From the NCBI GenBank assembly GCA_041648665.1, contig JBAZOP010000018.1:1-45458 (forward strand): 45,458 nt of DNA, written 5' to 3'. This DNA is from a bacterium (GTDB lineage Bacteria; UBA10199; 2-02-FULL-44-16; JAAZCA01). The notes under the pieces were generated by a model. That model made no database searches and was not told where the DNA came from. It was given only the letters and a program-made list of their open reading frames with translations. Positions 24,376 through 32,221 of this stretch are shown piece after piece; position 1 is the first letter of the stretch; the number at the start of each line of letters is the position of its first letter. Made by a program: the position numbers and the translations under genes.

Positions 24376-25374
24376 TTACGCCTCCGACACGCCGGATACC
24401 TGGATGGTCACATGGTCGGCGGTGCTCGACTTGCCCATGACCTTCCTGTCCGCCGTGGGGAGTTTTAGCTTCCCACGCGGCGTGAACTGCGCATACCCGT
24501 TGGCAGGCATGAGGATGGGGCCGAAGACGACGGTGCCGCTGGTCTCCTCGCGCAGATCAATCTCTGCCGCCGCTGCGGTGCTGATAAAGATGTCGGTGAC
24601 CACCCACTTTTGCCCGCTCGTGGGAGCCGCCGTCACCGCCGTGGCCGTGGAAAGGTCGCCATGCACCGGCGCGGCCATAACCCCCGCACCCGCCGCCGGG
24701 CCGCCGTCCTGGGTGACGCCGATAACGTTCGTGCCTGCCGGGAGCGCGTTGGTGATGGCCGTCACTGCCGTCACGGTTCCCGACTTGACCACGACCTCAT
24801 TGGCGTTGGCTGTCACTTGATCTATGCCAACTTTACCCATGAGGTTCGTTCCGGCGGGTAGCGCATTCGTGATCCCCGTTACCGCCGTGACCGTGCCACT
24901 CTTGACCACCACCTCGTTCGCGTTTGCAGTGACCTGATCAATCCCAACCTTGCCCATGAGCGCAGTCCCCGCAGGGAGCGCGTTCGTAATCGCGGTAACA
25001 GCGGTTACTGTGCCACTTTTCACCACGACTTCGTTGGCATTGGCCGTCACCTGGTCAATAGAGACCTTACCAATGAGGTTGGTGCCCGCCGCGATAGAGG
25101 CCACATCCACGTTACCGATGTCCACCCCGTCATTGGCCGCGAGCTTGCCGATAGCCGCCGTGCCCGCGCCAAGCACCACCGCCTCGGAGTCCAGCGTCAC
25201 CTTGACGTCGGCGGCCTGCCCCGCGCCACCCGTCACTGTCACCACGTCTGTAGCGGTGAGGTTGCGAATGTCCAGGTCGGTCGCCGTCACCGCGCCCGCT
25301 ACATCCAGCGGATTCGTGGCGCTGATAGCGGCGTTCGCCTCGTCAACCAGTTTCACCGGCGTAGATTTACCCAC
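24376..25374 (-). CDS. Repeat-containing structural protein
   Basis: 332 residues, Ala/Thr/Val-rich, next to the terminase. The middle holds three tandem 39-residue units (IDQVTANANEVVVKSGTVTA followed by VTAITNALPAGT and a linker), each probably a beta-solenoid or fibre turn. The C-terminal 100 residues form a globular beta domain (WVVTDIFISTAAAAEIDLRE, VVFGPILMPANGYAQFTPRG), like jelly-roll caps on virion proteins. A head fibre or decoration role is likely, but I do not recognise a named family. Confidence 0.65.
   Translation of the reverse strand: MGKSTPVKLVDEANAAISATNPLDVAGAVTATDLDIRNLTATDVVTVTGGAGQAADVKVTLDSEAVVLGAGTAAIGKLAANDGVDIGNVDVASIAAGTNLIGKVSIDQVTANANEVVVKSGTVTAVTAITNALPAGTALMGKVGIDQVTANANEVVVKSGTVTAVTGITNALPAGTNLMGKVGIDQVTANANEVVVKSGTVTAVTAITNALPAGTNVIGVTQDGGPAAGAGVMAAPVHGDLSTATAVTAAPTSGQKWVVTDIFISTAAAAEIDLREETSGTVVFGPILMPANGYAQFTPRGKLKLPTADRKVMGKSSTADHVTIQVSGVSEA
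24727..25077. repeat. Three tandem 117-bp repeats inside the structural gene
   Basis: Units at 24727-24843, 24844-24960 and 24961-25077. Units 1 and 2 differ at about 27 of 117 bases by my count, yet encode 38 of 39 identical residues, so nearly all changes are silent. Unit 3 shows the same kind of scattered silent change. Confidence 0.85.
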
Positions 25375-25384
25375 TGCTCACCTC

Positions 25385-26653
25385 TTAGTATGGCAGCACG
25401 CTCACCGCGCCCGCCGCTTGTCGTGTTATCCCCTGTATCGCATAGCGCAGCGCATCCATTGTGTGATCGTTCATCTTTTCCGGCTCTTCGCGTCGGCTAC
25501 CATCATTCTCTTTCCAGATGTAGCTCTCGAACTCTGAAATCAGGTTCACGCAAGACGGGTCAGCTGAGAAACGCGGCTTGCCGTCGCCTGCTACGGCCAA
25601 CGTCGCCTTGACCGCCTGAATCCCCGGCGTCACCTCATTGTTGCCCGCAATGGCAGGCAGGCCGATAGAGCGCATCTCTGCAATCAGCCCCGCCGCCGAG
25701 GGGTCAACGTAAACCGCGCTGACGTGATAGGCCCGCGCCATGCGTTGCGCTTCCATCACGAAAGCGCCTTGCAACACGTGGCGTTGGCAGAACTCCTCTA
25801 TGACGTGTACACGCCCATCGCCGTCCACGCCCACGGCCAGGATCACGCCGGGGTTGGTGTATCCCTCGTCCACACCCAACACCACGGCGCGCCATGCCAC
25901 AGTGCGCCGCGCCACATGAACATCCCGCGCGAACTCTTCGTACACCGCGCCCTCAGCGGTAGCCCACTCGCCCTCTAACAGGCGCTTGCGTCGCACACCG
26001 GTGAGCGCGTCCAACACCGCCAGCGACCGCTCGCCCTGTTCTGTCAGGTTTCCCCACGCATCGTAGAGGGCGGGGTTATCCTGATGGCGAGAACGCAACA
26101 AAACCAAAGCCCCCGCCGCCGCGCGCTTGCGAATCCAGTGATCCAGGACGCTGGGGTTGCAGTCCCCGAATAGTTGCGCGTAGGGGGAATTGCCCGCGCG
26201 CCCCGTGCAGCGCGTCGCCAGCGTCTCCCAGTCGGATAGCTCTAGCTCTTCGGCCTGATTGACATAGACAAAATCGCGCTCGCTTGAAAGCACCTTGTCT
26301 GAGTTGTCCATCCCTCCGACCCACAGCCGCGAGCCGTTGGGGTAGTCGTACCACTCCGGGTGCGCCGCCCCAAAGGGCCGCACCGCCTTGCACGCCACTT
26401 TGTTGGCAAACGTCTGTAGCACGCTTCCCACGGTGCTCTTGTACGTCTTGCGAACGATCACCGCCTGCGCGCGCGGGTACTTCCATAGCAGCGCGTCGAG
26501 CTTGTGCAATGCCGCATAGGTCTTGCCCGTCTCGGCGGGGCCACTGATAATCACCTCGTGGTCTTTGCACAGCCATAGCTCTTTAGCCGCCCCGCGCATC
26601 ACCACGCCATCCGGCGCCCCCTCGACAACGCTATAGGTCGTCTGTGCTGACAT
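25385..26653 (-). CDS. terL: Terminase large subunit
   Basis: 422-residue packaging motor. Walker A is SGPAETGKT (about 37-45), the Walker B region is FVYVNQAEEL (about 128-137), the coupling segment is LFGDCNPS, and the nuclease domain starts at VVLGVDEGYTNPGVIL with VYVDPSAAGLI and ends with NDHTMDALRYAI. These give the acidic metal ligands of the RNase H-like nuclease. Asn/Gln at the place of the usual Asp in Walker B is seen in many phage terminases. It overlaps the small subunit gene by 23 bases. Packaging strategy (cos or headful) cannot be told. Confidence 0.93.
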   Translation of the reverse strand: MSAQTTYSVVEGAPDGVVMRGAAKELWLCKDHEVIISGPAETGKTYAALHKLDALLWKYPRAQAVIVRKTYKSTVGSVLQTFANKVACKAVRPFGAAHPEWYDYPNGSRLWVGGMDNSDKVLSSERDFVYVNQAEELELSDWETLATRCTGRAGNSPYAQLFGDCNPSVLDHWIRKRAAAGALVLLRSRHQDNPALYDAWGNLTEQGERSLAVLDALTGVRRKRLLEGEWATAEGAVYEEFARDVHVARRTVAWRAVVLGVDEGYTNPGVILAVGVDGDGRVHVIEEFCQRHVLQGAFVMEAQRMARAYHVSAVYVDPSAAGLIAEMRSIGLPAIAGNNEVTPGIQAVKATLAVAGDGKPRFSADPSCVNLISEFESYIWKENDGSRREEPEKMNDHTMDALRYAIQGITRQAAGAVSVLPY

Positions 26654-27017
26654 TGGCCAGCCGCTTTACAATCAGGGGGCCACCGTCCGCGCCGGTCAGC
26701 TCCTGGCGCGTGGTGTAACCGCGATTCTTGCCCTGCATAGACAGAAACCAACGCGCATCGGCGCTATCCACTGGCGTCGCGTCTGGCTCATTCTGTTGCC
26801 GCGAGGCAAGTTGGATGTTGCGAATCACCACCGCCTCAGCCAGATCAACGGACTTTTCGCGTTCCTCGGCAATCGCCTCTTGCAGCGTGACGTGCTTGGT
26901 AATGTACTTGCGCGCGGTGTGCCAGTCCACGCCGGCCTTTTTGGCGATAGCCGTCACCAGGCCGCCACTGCCGGGAATGGCGGCTAGGAACTGCGCGACG
27001 GTGTAGTGGTCGGCCAT
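26631..27017 (-). CDS. terS: Terminase small subunit (probable)
   Basis: 128 residues with an N-terminal helix-turn-helix (VAQFLAAIPGSGGLVTAIAK, then DWHTARKYITKH), a helical middle rich in Glu, and WFLSMQGKNRGYTTRQELTG, a pattern common in small terminases. It recognises viral DNA for packaging. ATG 27017 is chosen for the GAGG five bases upstream; the frame open further upstream lies within the Mom-like gene. Confidence 0.8.
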   Translation of the reverse strand: MADHYTVAQFLAAIPGSGGLVTAIAKKAGVDWHTARKYITKHVTLQEAIAEEREKSVDLAEAVVIRNIQLASRQQNEPDATPVDSADARWFLSMQGKNRGYTTRQELTGADGGPLIVKRLANVSTDDL

Positions 27018-27024
27018 TAGAACC

Positions 27025-27729
27025 TCAAAGCGGACGGATGGGACGTGCGCCCTCAGTTTCCCCGCTGGAAGCGGGGCGCGCTGTCTCTTTCGCCTCGTCC
27101 GCACGTTTAGGATACGGTTTCCGCAACGGCTCTATCTGTGCGCGCATAGCCGCGTCAAGGGGATAGAGATACTTGTGCTTCCCCTCTAATGGCACAAGCG
27201 TGCAATCATCATGCCTAGGAACCCTGCGCAACACCCCATACTGGCGTTTCACGCCAGTATGGGAGACCTGTCTACTATGCCAGACTCGCCCATGCTTATC
27301 TATAGCCTTAAAATCTGCGCCCGTTTCCCCAGAGTAGAGCCATCCCCCCGCCTGATAGATCCCGCCTACATGCCCGTTGTTGGGGTCAGCGTATGAGACT
27401 ATGAGACGCAACAGCGGTTGACTCCTGGCAAGCATCTTTATTGCAATGCTAACGATCCTGCTAACGGGCGCTACGTGCGCACACAAGGCCACTCGTACAA
27501 GCTCGCAGATTTCCGTATTGGCAATGCCGTAAGGCTTATGCAGGTTGTTATTCGCGCCACGGCCAAACAAAACGCACCCGATGAAGCCATCGCCTTCCCA
27601 CACGCCAATCCTTGCCAAGGGGGGCATTGGCATTGAATGGCTGTAATGCCAGTGCATCACCGCGTACTTGGCGGCTTCGTAGCTGCACCAGTCCAGGCGC
27701 AACGTCGGCTTATTTAGGGATGAACTCAT
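27025..27729 (-). CDS. Mom-like DNA base modification enzyme (GNAT-related)
   Basis: 234 residues matching the phage Mom family, acyltransferase-fold proteins that modify adenine in Mu DNA to resist restriction. Seen: YAVMHWHYSHSMPMPPLARI near residues 23-42, DGFIGCVLFGRGANNN, ELVRVALCAHVAPVSRIVSI and RLIVSYADPNNGHVGGIYQA, then a W-G-Y-G-T-G segment. The C-terminus is basic and disordered. The gene overlaps the ParB-like gene upstream and leads into terminase. Its GC (53% at 27421-27480) is lower than around it. Enzymatic product in this phage is not known. Confidence 0.8.
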   Translation of the reverse strand: MSSSLNKPTLRLDWCSYEAAKYAVMHWHYSHSMPMPPLARIGVWEGDGFIGCVLFGRGANNNLHKPYGIANTEICELVRVALCAHVAPVSRIVSIAIKMLARSQPLLRLIVSYADPNNGHVGGIYQAGGWLYSGETGADFKAIDKHGRVWHSRQVSHTGVKRQYGVLRRVPRHDDCTLVPLEGKHKYLYPLDAAMRAQIEPLRKPYPKRADEAKETARPASSGETEGARPIRPL

Positions 27730-28228
27730 GGCCGCACTCCGGACACGTCACCGGCTTTTTCTGATCAAGCCGCCCCTGTTCATCCTCACCAACGGGCTGA
27801 AAGTCTGGCACAATGGCGTCGGCGGCTCCGCTCATCAGCGTGCTAATCTCTTCCCCCGTAAACATCCCCGCCATGTCAAAGCCCTCTTCGAGCAGGGCGG
27901 CGATGGCTTGCGGGTCAAAGTCGCTCAGGTCTGAGGCGCGGTTATCGGCCAGGGCAAGGCGCGTCTTTTGCTCCGGCGTCAGCCCCACGCGTCGCACGGC
28001 GATGATCTTGTTGCCGTCCGACTCTACAATCTGGAGGTCTTCCAGCCCCACCTGGCCCGCCGCCTCTACCACGCCGTTGCCAGCGAGAATGACGTTGTTC
28101 TCGTCAATGACAATGGAGCGCGCCGCCCCTACCTTTTGCAGCGAGTCGGCGATAACGCCGATATTGCGCGGGTTGTGCCTGCGCGCGTTCTTGGGGTCGT
28201 GTTTCAGATCCGCAATCGTGTTGGTCAA
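27710..28228 (-). CDS. ParB-like nuclease-domain protein with C-terminal zinc ribbon
   Basis: 172 residues. The N-terminal two thirds is a ParB/Sulfiredoxin-like domain: IADLKHDPKNARRHNPRNIG, then ARSIVIDENNVILAGNGVVEAA (the GN/GH motif). LTPEQKTRLALADNRASDLS follows. The C-terminus ends with VTCPECGHEFIPK, half of a zinc ribbon. ParB-like proteins next to terminases and Mom-like enzymes occur in other phages and are thought to be part of base-modification sets. It may act as a CTPase or nuclease; the sequence cannot decide. Confidence 0.82.
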   Translation of the reverse strand: MTNTIADLKHDPKNARRHNPRNIGVIADSLQKVGAARSIVIDENNVILAGNGVVEAAGQVGLEDLQIVESDGNKIIAVRRVGLTPEQKTRLALADNRASDLSDFDPQAIAALLEEGFDMAGMFTGEEISTLMSGAADAIVPDFQPVGEDEQGRLDQKKPVTCPECGHEFIPK

Positions 28229-28416
28229 TTCAACCCGTCCCTGGTATGCGCATATCTCTCAAGGATATGCTCTACCCGCGCCGTCCATTGGCGGTACAGT
28301 TCTAGCGCCTGCTCTAGCGCGTCGGCGTCTAGCTCGTCAACCAGGCCATCCATCAATATGGCGATCACGCCGTTCGCGGCGGCGAGGGCCATAGCCAGGC
28401 GGTCAGTGTCAGTCAT
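28225..28416 (-). CDS. Small helical protein
   Basis: 63 residues, all-helix pattern (DRLAMALAAANGVIAILMDG, ALEQALELYRQWTARVEHIL). Overlaps both neighbours by a few bases, so it is co-translated with the zinc protein before it and the ParB-like gene after it. No family recognised. Confidence 0.65.
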   Translation of the reverse strand: MTDTDRLAMALAAANGVIAILMDGLVDELDADALEQALELYRQWTARVEHILERYAHTRDGLN

Positions 28417-28718
28417 GGTTGCAGCTTCGCTCGGCGCGCTATGTACAAATGGGCGTCAACACAATCAAGCCCGGAAGCGTATGCCTCGTCAGCAGCTTCT
28501 TCCGGGTCAACAGAATCCTCTCGGTATAGCCGTTCCACGCTGGCCATGCGCGCCTCTTGGCGGCGCTCGCTGTCACAATCGCGCACAAACTGGCGCAACC
28601 ACGGGGGCCACGTCTCGCGTGGGGTATTCATCCACTTGATGAGACCATAGTCCCTGGCGCAGGTGTGGCAGAAATAGGCCGTGCCGGTTATTCGCTTTCC
28701 ACAAGTTCCGCAACGCAA
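28413..28718 (-). CDS. Zinc-ribbon protein
   Basis: 101 residues. N-terminal CGTCGKRI...YFCHTCARDYGL is a four-Cys zinc ribbon; the next part (PPWLRQFVRDCDSERRQEAR) is helical. Proteins of this kind are often found beside small sigma-like regulators in phages, as here. Role likely DNA or RNA binding, not proven. Confidence 0.65.
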   Translation of the reverse strand: MRCGTCGKRITGTAYFCHTCARDYGLIKWMNTPRETWPPWLRQFVRDCDSERRQEARMASVERLYREDSVDPEEAADEAYASGLDCVDAHLYIARRAKLQP

Positions 28719-28769
28719 TAACGTATCCTCCTACTCCGTTATTGCTTTTCGGAGCACTTTTTGACGTGT

Positions 28770-28970
28770 TCACTGACACGAGTTTGCGAGCGTCCGCCTG
28801 GCGGCATCAAGTTGTTCCTGCACCGTGGTTCTGGCAATGCCTTCGATCTGGGCAATCTCCTCTTGCGTGTACCCCTGCACCCAAAGCGAAATGACGCGCC
28901 GCTGTTTCTCAGTCAGGCGCGCCATTGCTGCGGCGAGGTCAATCACCGCGTCCATTTGGTCGCGTTGCAC
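28770..28970 (-). CDS. Sigma-70 region 4-like / ArpU-like late regulator
   Basis: 66 residues. RLTEKQRRVISLWVQGYTQEEIAQIEGIARTTVQEQLDAARRTL is the helix-turn-helix of sigma region 4 (as in ECF and LuxR-type regulators). Small proteins of this design directly before terminase modules commonly switch on late genes. GTG 28970 has GGAGG four to five bases before it. ATG 28955 is a possible alternative. A late activator role for terminase to lysis genes is inferred. Confidence 0.75.
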   Translation of the reverse strand: MQRDQMDAVIDLAAAMARLTEKQRRVISLWVQGYTQEEIAQIEGIARTTVQEQLDAARRTLANSCQ

Positions 28971-29134
28971 TCGCCCTCCTTATGCTCTTGCACGAGCCTG
29001 AGATCGGCGACGAGTTGCGCCAGCGGCGCCAAACGCATTCCCTCATGCCAAGCCAAAAAGTCCTGCAGCGCATCGAATATTCTGCGGATGTTCGCCGCCG
29101 TTTCTACTGCGGCAGCCCAGGAATTCTGTTGCAC
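28943..29134 (-). CDS. Small unknown protein
   Basis: 63 residues, largely helical (AAAVETAANIRRIFDALQDF, LAQLVADLRLVQEHKEGE). Overlaps the sigma-like gene by 28 bases and its last codons carry that gene's ribosome site, so the two are coupled. No recognised family. Confidence 0.6.
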   Translation of the reverse strand: MQQNSWAAAVETAANIRRIFDALQDFLAWHEGMRLAPLAQLVADLRLVQEHKEGECNATKWTR

Positions 29135-29143
29135 GCTCGCCTC

Positions 29144-29272
29144 CTACTCAATCTTACCAGAGACAGCAAAAAACGTGGCCCGCATCACGCCCTCTACCAC
29201 CACATCTAGGATAGCCAGCATGACGCGCCAGGCCGTGCGGAAGAGGATTCTGGAAATGTCTTCCCAGCACAT
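29144..29272 (-). CDS. Small hydrophobic protein
   Basis: 42 residues, MCWEDISRILFRTAWRVMLA followed by ILDVVVEGVMRATFFAVSGKIE. It has one amphipathic to hydrophobic helix. GGGAGGTGA before ATG 29272 is a good ribosome site. It is the first gene after the terminator at 29308-29335. Confidence 0.55.
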   Translation of the reverse strand: MCWEDISRILFRTAWRVMLAILDVVVEGVMRATFFAVSGKIE

Positions 29273-29307
29273 AGTCACCTCCCCACCTTACGCAATACGG
29301 TGTATGC

Positions 29308-29335
29308 AAAACGGGGGCGTCAACGCGACGCCCCC
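29308..29335 (-). terminator. Rho-independent terminator
   Basis: GGGGGCGTC (29335-29327 complement) and GACGCCCCC form a perfect 9-bp stem with a 5-base loop. On the minus strand it is followed by GTTTTGC. It divides the early/accessory operon (30-34 kb) from the sigma-like and terminase genes. Confidence 0.78.
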
Positions 29336-29349
29336 TTGTGCATTCCCCC

Positions 29350-29682
29350 TCATTCTGCCATGCTCCCCAGCCTATCCTCGGCACAGAACTGACAGAATCC
29401 GCCGATCAGGCGATGTGGCGGCACAAGGCGCTTGCACCCCTTGCATGGCCGCCAGTTGCCAGCGGTGTTATCCAGGCGTGCCCCCGCGTCAGCGAGAGCA
29501 TCCTCGATAGTGTCGCCATGCCCCTCGATTCCTTCCAGTAGCGGCCCGTGCTGGTGCCCAGGCTCCGGCGAGTATTCCACGGCGATGGACACATAGACGG
29601 TGCGTACCTCCGGGATGTGCACATCCTGCCACGATGCGTCCACCCCGCACAGCGTGACATTCCCGTTAGTATACTGGCCCAT
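29350..29682 (-). CDS. Unknown protein with C-terminal zinc ribbon
   Basis: 110 residues. The first part is beta-rich (TLCGVDASWQDVHIPEV, RTVYVSIAVEYSPEPG); the middle resembles a small alpha-beta domain (GHGDTIEDALADAGARL); the end has CKGCKRLVPP...FCQFC, a four-Cys zinc ribbon. ATG 29682 follows GAGGGGG. Function not recognised. Confidence 0.6.
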   Translation of the reverse strand: MGQYTNGNVTLCGVDASWQDVHIPEVRTVYVSIAVEYSPEPGHQHGPLLEGIEGHGDTIEDALADAGARLDNTAGNWRPCKGCKRLVPPHRLIGGFCQFCAEDRLGSMAE

Positions 29683-29708
29683 TGACGCCCCCTCGGTAAA
29701 AAGCGGAA

Positions 29709-29780
29709 TCACCACAACACCATGCGCTTAATGCGCACGAACAGCGCCCGCAGTGCGGCGGCGAGAGTGAGGTCAGTCAT
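29709..29780 (-). CDS. Possible 23-residue peptide
   Basis: Reads MTDLTLAAALRALFVRIKRM and VLW, an amphipathic cationic helix. It begins within the stop of the ABA-sandwich gene (ATGA) and fills an otherwise empty gap, as other micro-genes do here. Only coupling and composition support it. Confidence 0.35.
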   Translation of the reverse strand: MTDLTLAAALRALFVRIKRMVLW

Positions 29781-30130
29781 CCCACCGCCTCCACCAGCGC
29801 CGCGCACACGGCGCGGCAAAAGTCTCCCTCACCACTCGCCGCATTAAAGTATTCTCCATCCCACACTGTCATATTGATGAGCCACATGGGGCCGTCAACA
29901 AGGGCGATCTGTTCTAAAATAACATCACCTCGCGCGCAGAACGTTTCCAGCGCCCGCACCGCCTGGGCGGGGTCGGTGAGGGGATGCCAGTCGGCCAGGA
30001 CACATTCGCCCTCGCCATCGGCATGCGCCCAGCCCCGACGTTGGCTCAAATGCCATACGCTATCTGTCTCATGCCACCCCATCACCTTCGTGGCGATGAG
30101 CGCGTTGATCTTGGCGTCAGTGTGCGTCAT
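29777..30130 (-). CDS. Phage ABA-sandwich domain protein
   Basis: 117 residues. The pattern INALIATKVMGW near the start and LADWHPLTDPAQAVRALETF in the middle is diagnostic of the phage ABA-sandwich family (small accessory proteins often in early regions). Molecular role unknown in the family. ATG overlaps the preceding gene's stop. Confidence 0.75.
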   Translation of the reverse strand: MTHTDAKINALIATKVMGWHETDSVWHLSQRRGWAHADGEGECVLADWHPLTDPAQAVRALETFCARGDVILEQIALVDGPMWLINMTVWDGEYFNAASGEGDFCRAVCAALVEAVG

Positions 30131-30507
30131 GGCGTCGCCTCGCGTTCTGCCAGCGCCTTTTGCAGCGCGGCGCGGGCGGTGGGGGCGTGCTTGTAGCCCG
30201 CGATGAAACTTCCCTCGCTATCCCATTCGGCGGCGATCTCACCGCATTCTTCCGCGTATAGGCTGGCCCAGCGATTCGGCTCTTGGCAAAACGCAAAGTA
30301 CGCCGCTGCCAGTTCGTCCGTTGACCTCGCCTCCTCGTCCGTGGGGGCGTAGCGGGCAAGCGCGGCCTGCACCCGAGCAAGCTGCGCCTCCAGGGAGGCG
30401 ATGCGCTTTTCGGCGCAATCAGGGCATAGCCCGTGCACAGCTACCCAACTATCAAATCTAGTTATCCCACACTCCTCGCAAAAAACCGTATGATCACGTT
30501 TGCTCAT
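30127..30507 (-). CDS. Zinc-finger coiled-coil protein
   Basis: 126 residues: FCEECGITRFD...LCPDCAEKRI is a four-Cys zinc site, followed by a short coiled coil (IASLEAQLARVQAALARYAP) and an acidic helical C-terminus. No family function known to me. Overlaps the ABA-sandwich gene start. Confidence 0.6.
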   Translation of the reverse strand: MSKRDHTVFCEECGITRFDSWVAVHGLCPDCAEKRIASLEAQLARVQAALARYAPTDEEARSTDELAAAYFAFCQEPNRWASLYAEECGEIAAEWDSEGSFIAGYKHAPTARAALQKALAEREATP

Positions 30508-30511
30508 CCTC

Positions 30512-30868
30512 TCACCTCCCCACCCGTCTTCTCAACTCATCCAGCCTAAGCGCAAGCACCTTTTCCGCCTCTCCCTCCGCCAATAGTGCGGCCACTTGTT
30601 CAGCTGTCCTATCGTCAGCGTACTCGCGTCTCATCTCTCCGAATCGTAAGACCAAGGCTTCCGGGCGGCTGAAGTGTATCCCCGCGTGGCGTTCCGCCCC
30701 CAAGGGGCCGCGATCCAGCGTAAGGACGTACGCGTTGTCGCGGTGCTCCAAACATAGTCGGCTACCCTCAGGCAGATGAGCGAGCACCGTAGATAGAGCA
30801 CTCGCCGCTTCCGCCTCGCAGAGTGGCGCAAAAAATGCTGCCAGCGCGCGCTCATTGTCGTCATTCAT
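30512..30868 (-). CDS. Unknown accessory protein
   Basis: 118 residues, start ATG 30868 in an ATGA overlap. Helical N-terminus, a beta segment (GSRLCLEHRDNAYVLTLD), and an Arg/Glu-rich helical end (AEQVAALLAEGEAEKVLALR). No family recognised. Confidence 0.6.
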   Translation of the reverse strand: MNDDNERALAAFFAPLCEAEAASALSTVLAHLPEGSRLCLEHRDNAYVLTLDRGPLGAERHAGIHFSRPEALVLRFGEMRREYADDRTAEQVAALLAEGEAEKVLALRLDELRRRVGR

Positions 30869-31239
30869 TCTCTCGCCTCCCCACTGTCGCACGTCACGCT
30901 CGGTGGCCGGGGCAACGGGTCGCCGGTATGCGGCTCGCTCCATACTGGCGTAGCAGGGGGCCAATCCGACGGGCCGCGATCCGTGGGGATAACCACCGGC
31001 GCAGGATAAACCGGGGGATAGGGTGTTGTCGGCGCTTGCTGCCCCGGCTCGGGGTGCGCGGCGCGCCAGGCGGCGAGAGCGGCTAACAAGGCCGCGCCGG
31101 TGGCGTCGTCATCAATCCATTCATTTGCATTGCCGCGCCGCCCAAATACCCAACCGCCATGCTTCTGCTGGCACAGCGTTACCGTATCCAAGTCCACGTA
31201 AAGCCGAGCCTCTTTAGCGATAAAGTACCTCTCTGCCAT
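30865..31239 (-). CDS. Unknown accessory protein with Pro-rich tail
   Basis: 124 residues from ATG 31239, preceded by a clear site GAAGGGAGAG. The N-terminal 60 residues are a small alpha-beta unit (ERYFIAKEARLYVDLDTVTL, GGWVFGRRGNANEWID). The C-terminal 60 are Pro-rich. The frame is open upstream to 31338, adding a Cys-rich stretch (CNCHNPRRCCVEC) that could be an in-frame N-terminal zinc module, so a 157-residue form is possible. Confidence 0.55.
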   Translation of the reverse strand: MAERYFIAKEARLYVDLDTVTLCQQKHGGWVFGRRGNANEWIDDDATGAALLAALAAWRAAHPEPGQQAPTTPYPPVYPAPVVIPTDRGPSDWPPATPVWSEPHTGDPLPRPPSVTCDSGEARE

Positions 31240-31347
31240 CTCTCTCCCTTCTACCTTTCCAACGTCCGCATAAGTCCCCTTGTTCGCCCTACACTCCACG
31301 CAACATCGGCGCGGGTTGTGGCAGTTACACATGGCCATCGCTCTTCT

Positions 31348-31617
31348 TTACAACCGCTCAGTCTCCGTATCGAGTCTCGACATTAGTTCTTCCCTCTCCA
31401 CAAAGGACACCTCCCTAGTCATAGCAAAATCGTGAAGAGTCTGTTGTACCTGAGGGCGATCGGATTTCAAGGAAAATGTCTTGCGTTGCCCCGGCTCCTT
31501 GATAGTGAAGGAAACCAATTCTTCATTGAAAAACAAGGCGTCAATCCAATGATTATTGATGCGACACAAGGAAACCTCAGTAATGGCTTCACTAAGCAGG
31601 GCTAGTCGTATTCGCAT
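31348..31617 (-). CDS. Unknown small protein, low-GC gene
   Basis: 89 residues, MRIRLALLSEAITEVSLCRI at the start, then a beta region (NHWIDALFFNEELVSFTIKE) and a charged helix. Its DNA is visibly more AT-rich than its neighbours, which suggests recent acquisition. No family recognised. Confidence 0.6.
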   Translation of the reverse strand: MRIRLALLSEAITEVSLCRINNHWIDALFFNEELVSFTIKEPGQRKTFSLKSDRPQVQQTLHDFAMTREVSFVEREELMSRLDTETERL

Positions 31618-31626
31618 CTCTCTCCT

Positions 31627-31845
31627 TTACCCCTTTGTCCCCTCGCGTTCAACCAGTATTGCCCCGCACACTTGACACTTCCAATGCCGCACTATCGTTT
31701 CGTGCCTGGCCGTGGTATAGGCCGGATCGTCGCCAGTGATACCGGCAAACTCTTGCCGCGTTTCGCCCTGACAGGAATAGCAATGATGCAGGCGCGTGCG
31801 GGTTGGGGCATTCGTTGCAGATGTGTCTATGTAAAAGTAAAGCAT
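31627..31845 (-). CDS. Small zinc-binding protein
   Basis: 72 residues, with HHCYSCQGE and WKCQVCGAI as two CxxC knuckles, forming one zinc ribbon. Start ATG 31845 follows GAAGGGAGAGA, the same ribosome-site sequence as at 31239. Function unknown. Confidence 0.65.
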   Translation of the reverse strand: MLYFYIDTSATNAPTRTRLHHCYSCQGETRQEFAGITGDDPAYTTARHETIVRHWKCQVCGAILVEREGTKG

Positions 31846-31856
31846 TTCTCTCCCTT

Positions 31857-32213
31857 CTACTTCGTCGGCGTACTCGGCGGCGCGCTTACTGTCCCGTCCT
31901 CGTACAGCACGTAGCCCTCCTGTACGCCGTGCCCACAACAGGCACCCGTTACCCCTGATATGTGGCCCAGGCAAGCGTCCTCGCCATCAGGTAAACGATA
32001 GCACCCACAACGCGGACATAGACGCGGTGACTCCGCGTCAACGAGGTTGCCTGTATCGGCGTAATGCGCCTGGTAGGTGCTATCGTAGTACACCTCGTGG
32101 CCATACTCATAGGTGGGAACTTTCGCACCCGTCTTGATGTCGCGCCAAATTAGGGCTACATCATCCCAAACAGCACGAGGAATACCGTCTACCCCACAGT
32201 CGGTCGCAACCAT
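31857..32213 (-). CDS. Cys-rich unknown protein
   Basis: 118 residues. Beta-rich N-terminal part (TYEYGHEVYYDSTYQAHY), then SPRLCPRCGCYRLPDGEDAC and GACCGHG, at least five cysteines likely binding zinc. The end QEGYVLYEDG is a pattern I associate with small phage proteins of unknown function. Confidence 0.6.
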   Translation of the reverse strand: MVATDCGVDGIPRAVWDDVALIWRDIKTGAKVPTYEYGHEVYYDSTYQAHYADTGNLVDAESPRLCPRCGCYRLPDGEDACLGHISGVTGACCGHGVQEGYVLYEDGTVSAPPSTPTK

Positions 32214-32221
32214 ATTTCCTC

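Noticed and set aside
24727..25077. CRISPR array
   Set aside because: The units are contiguous coding repeats of 117 bp without spacers.
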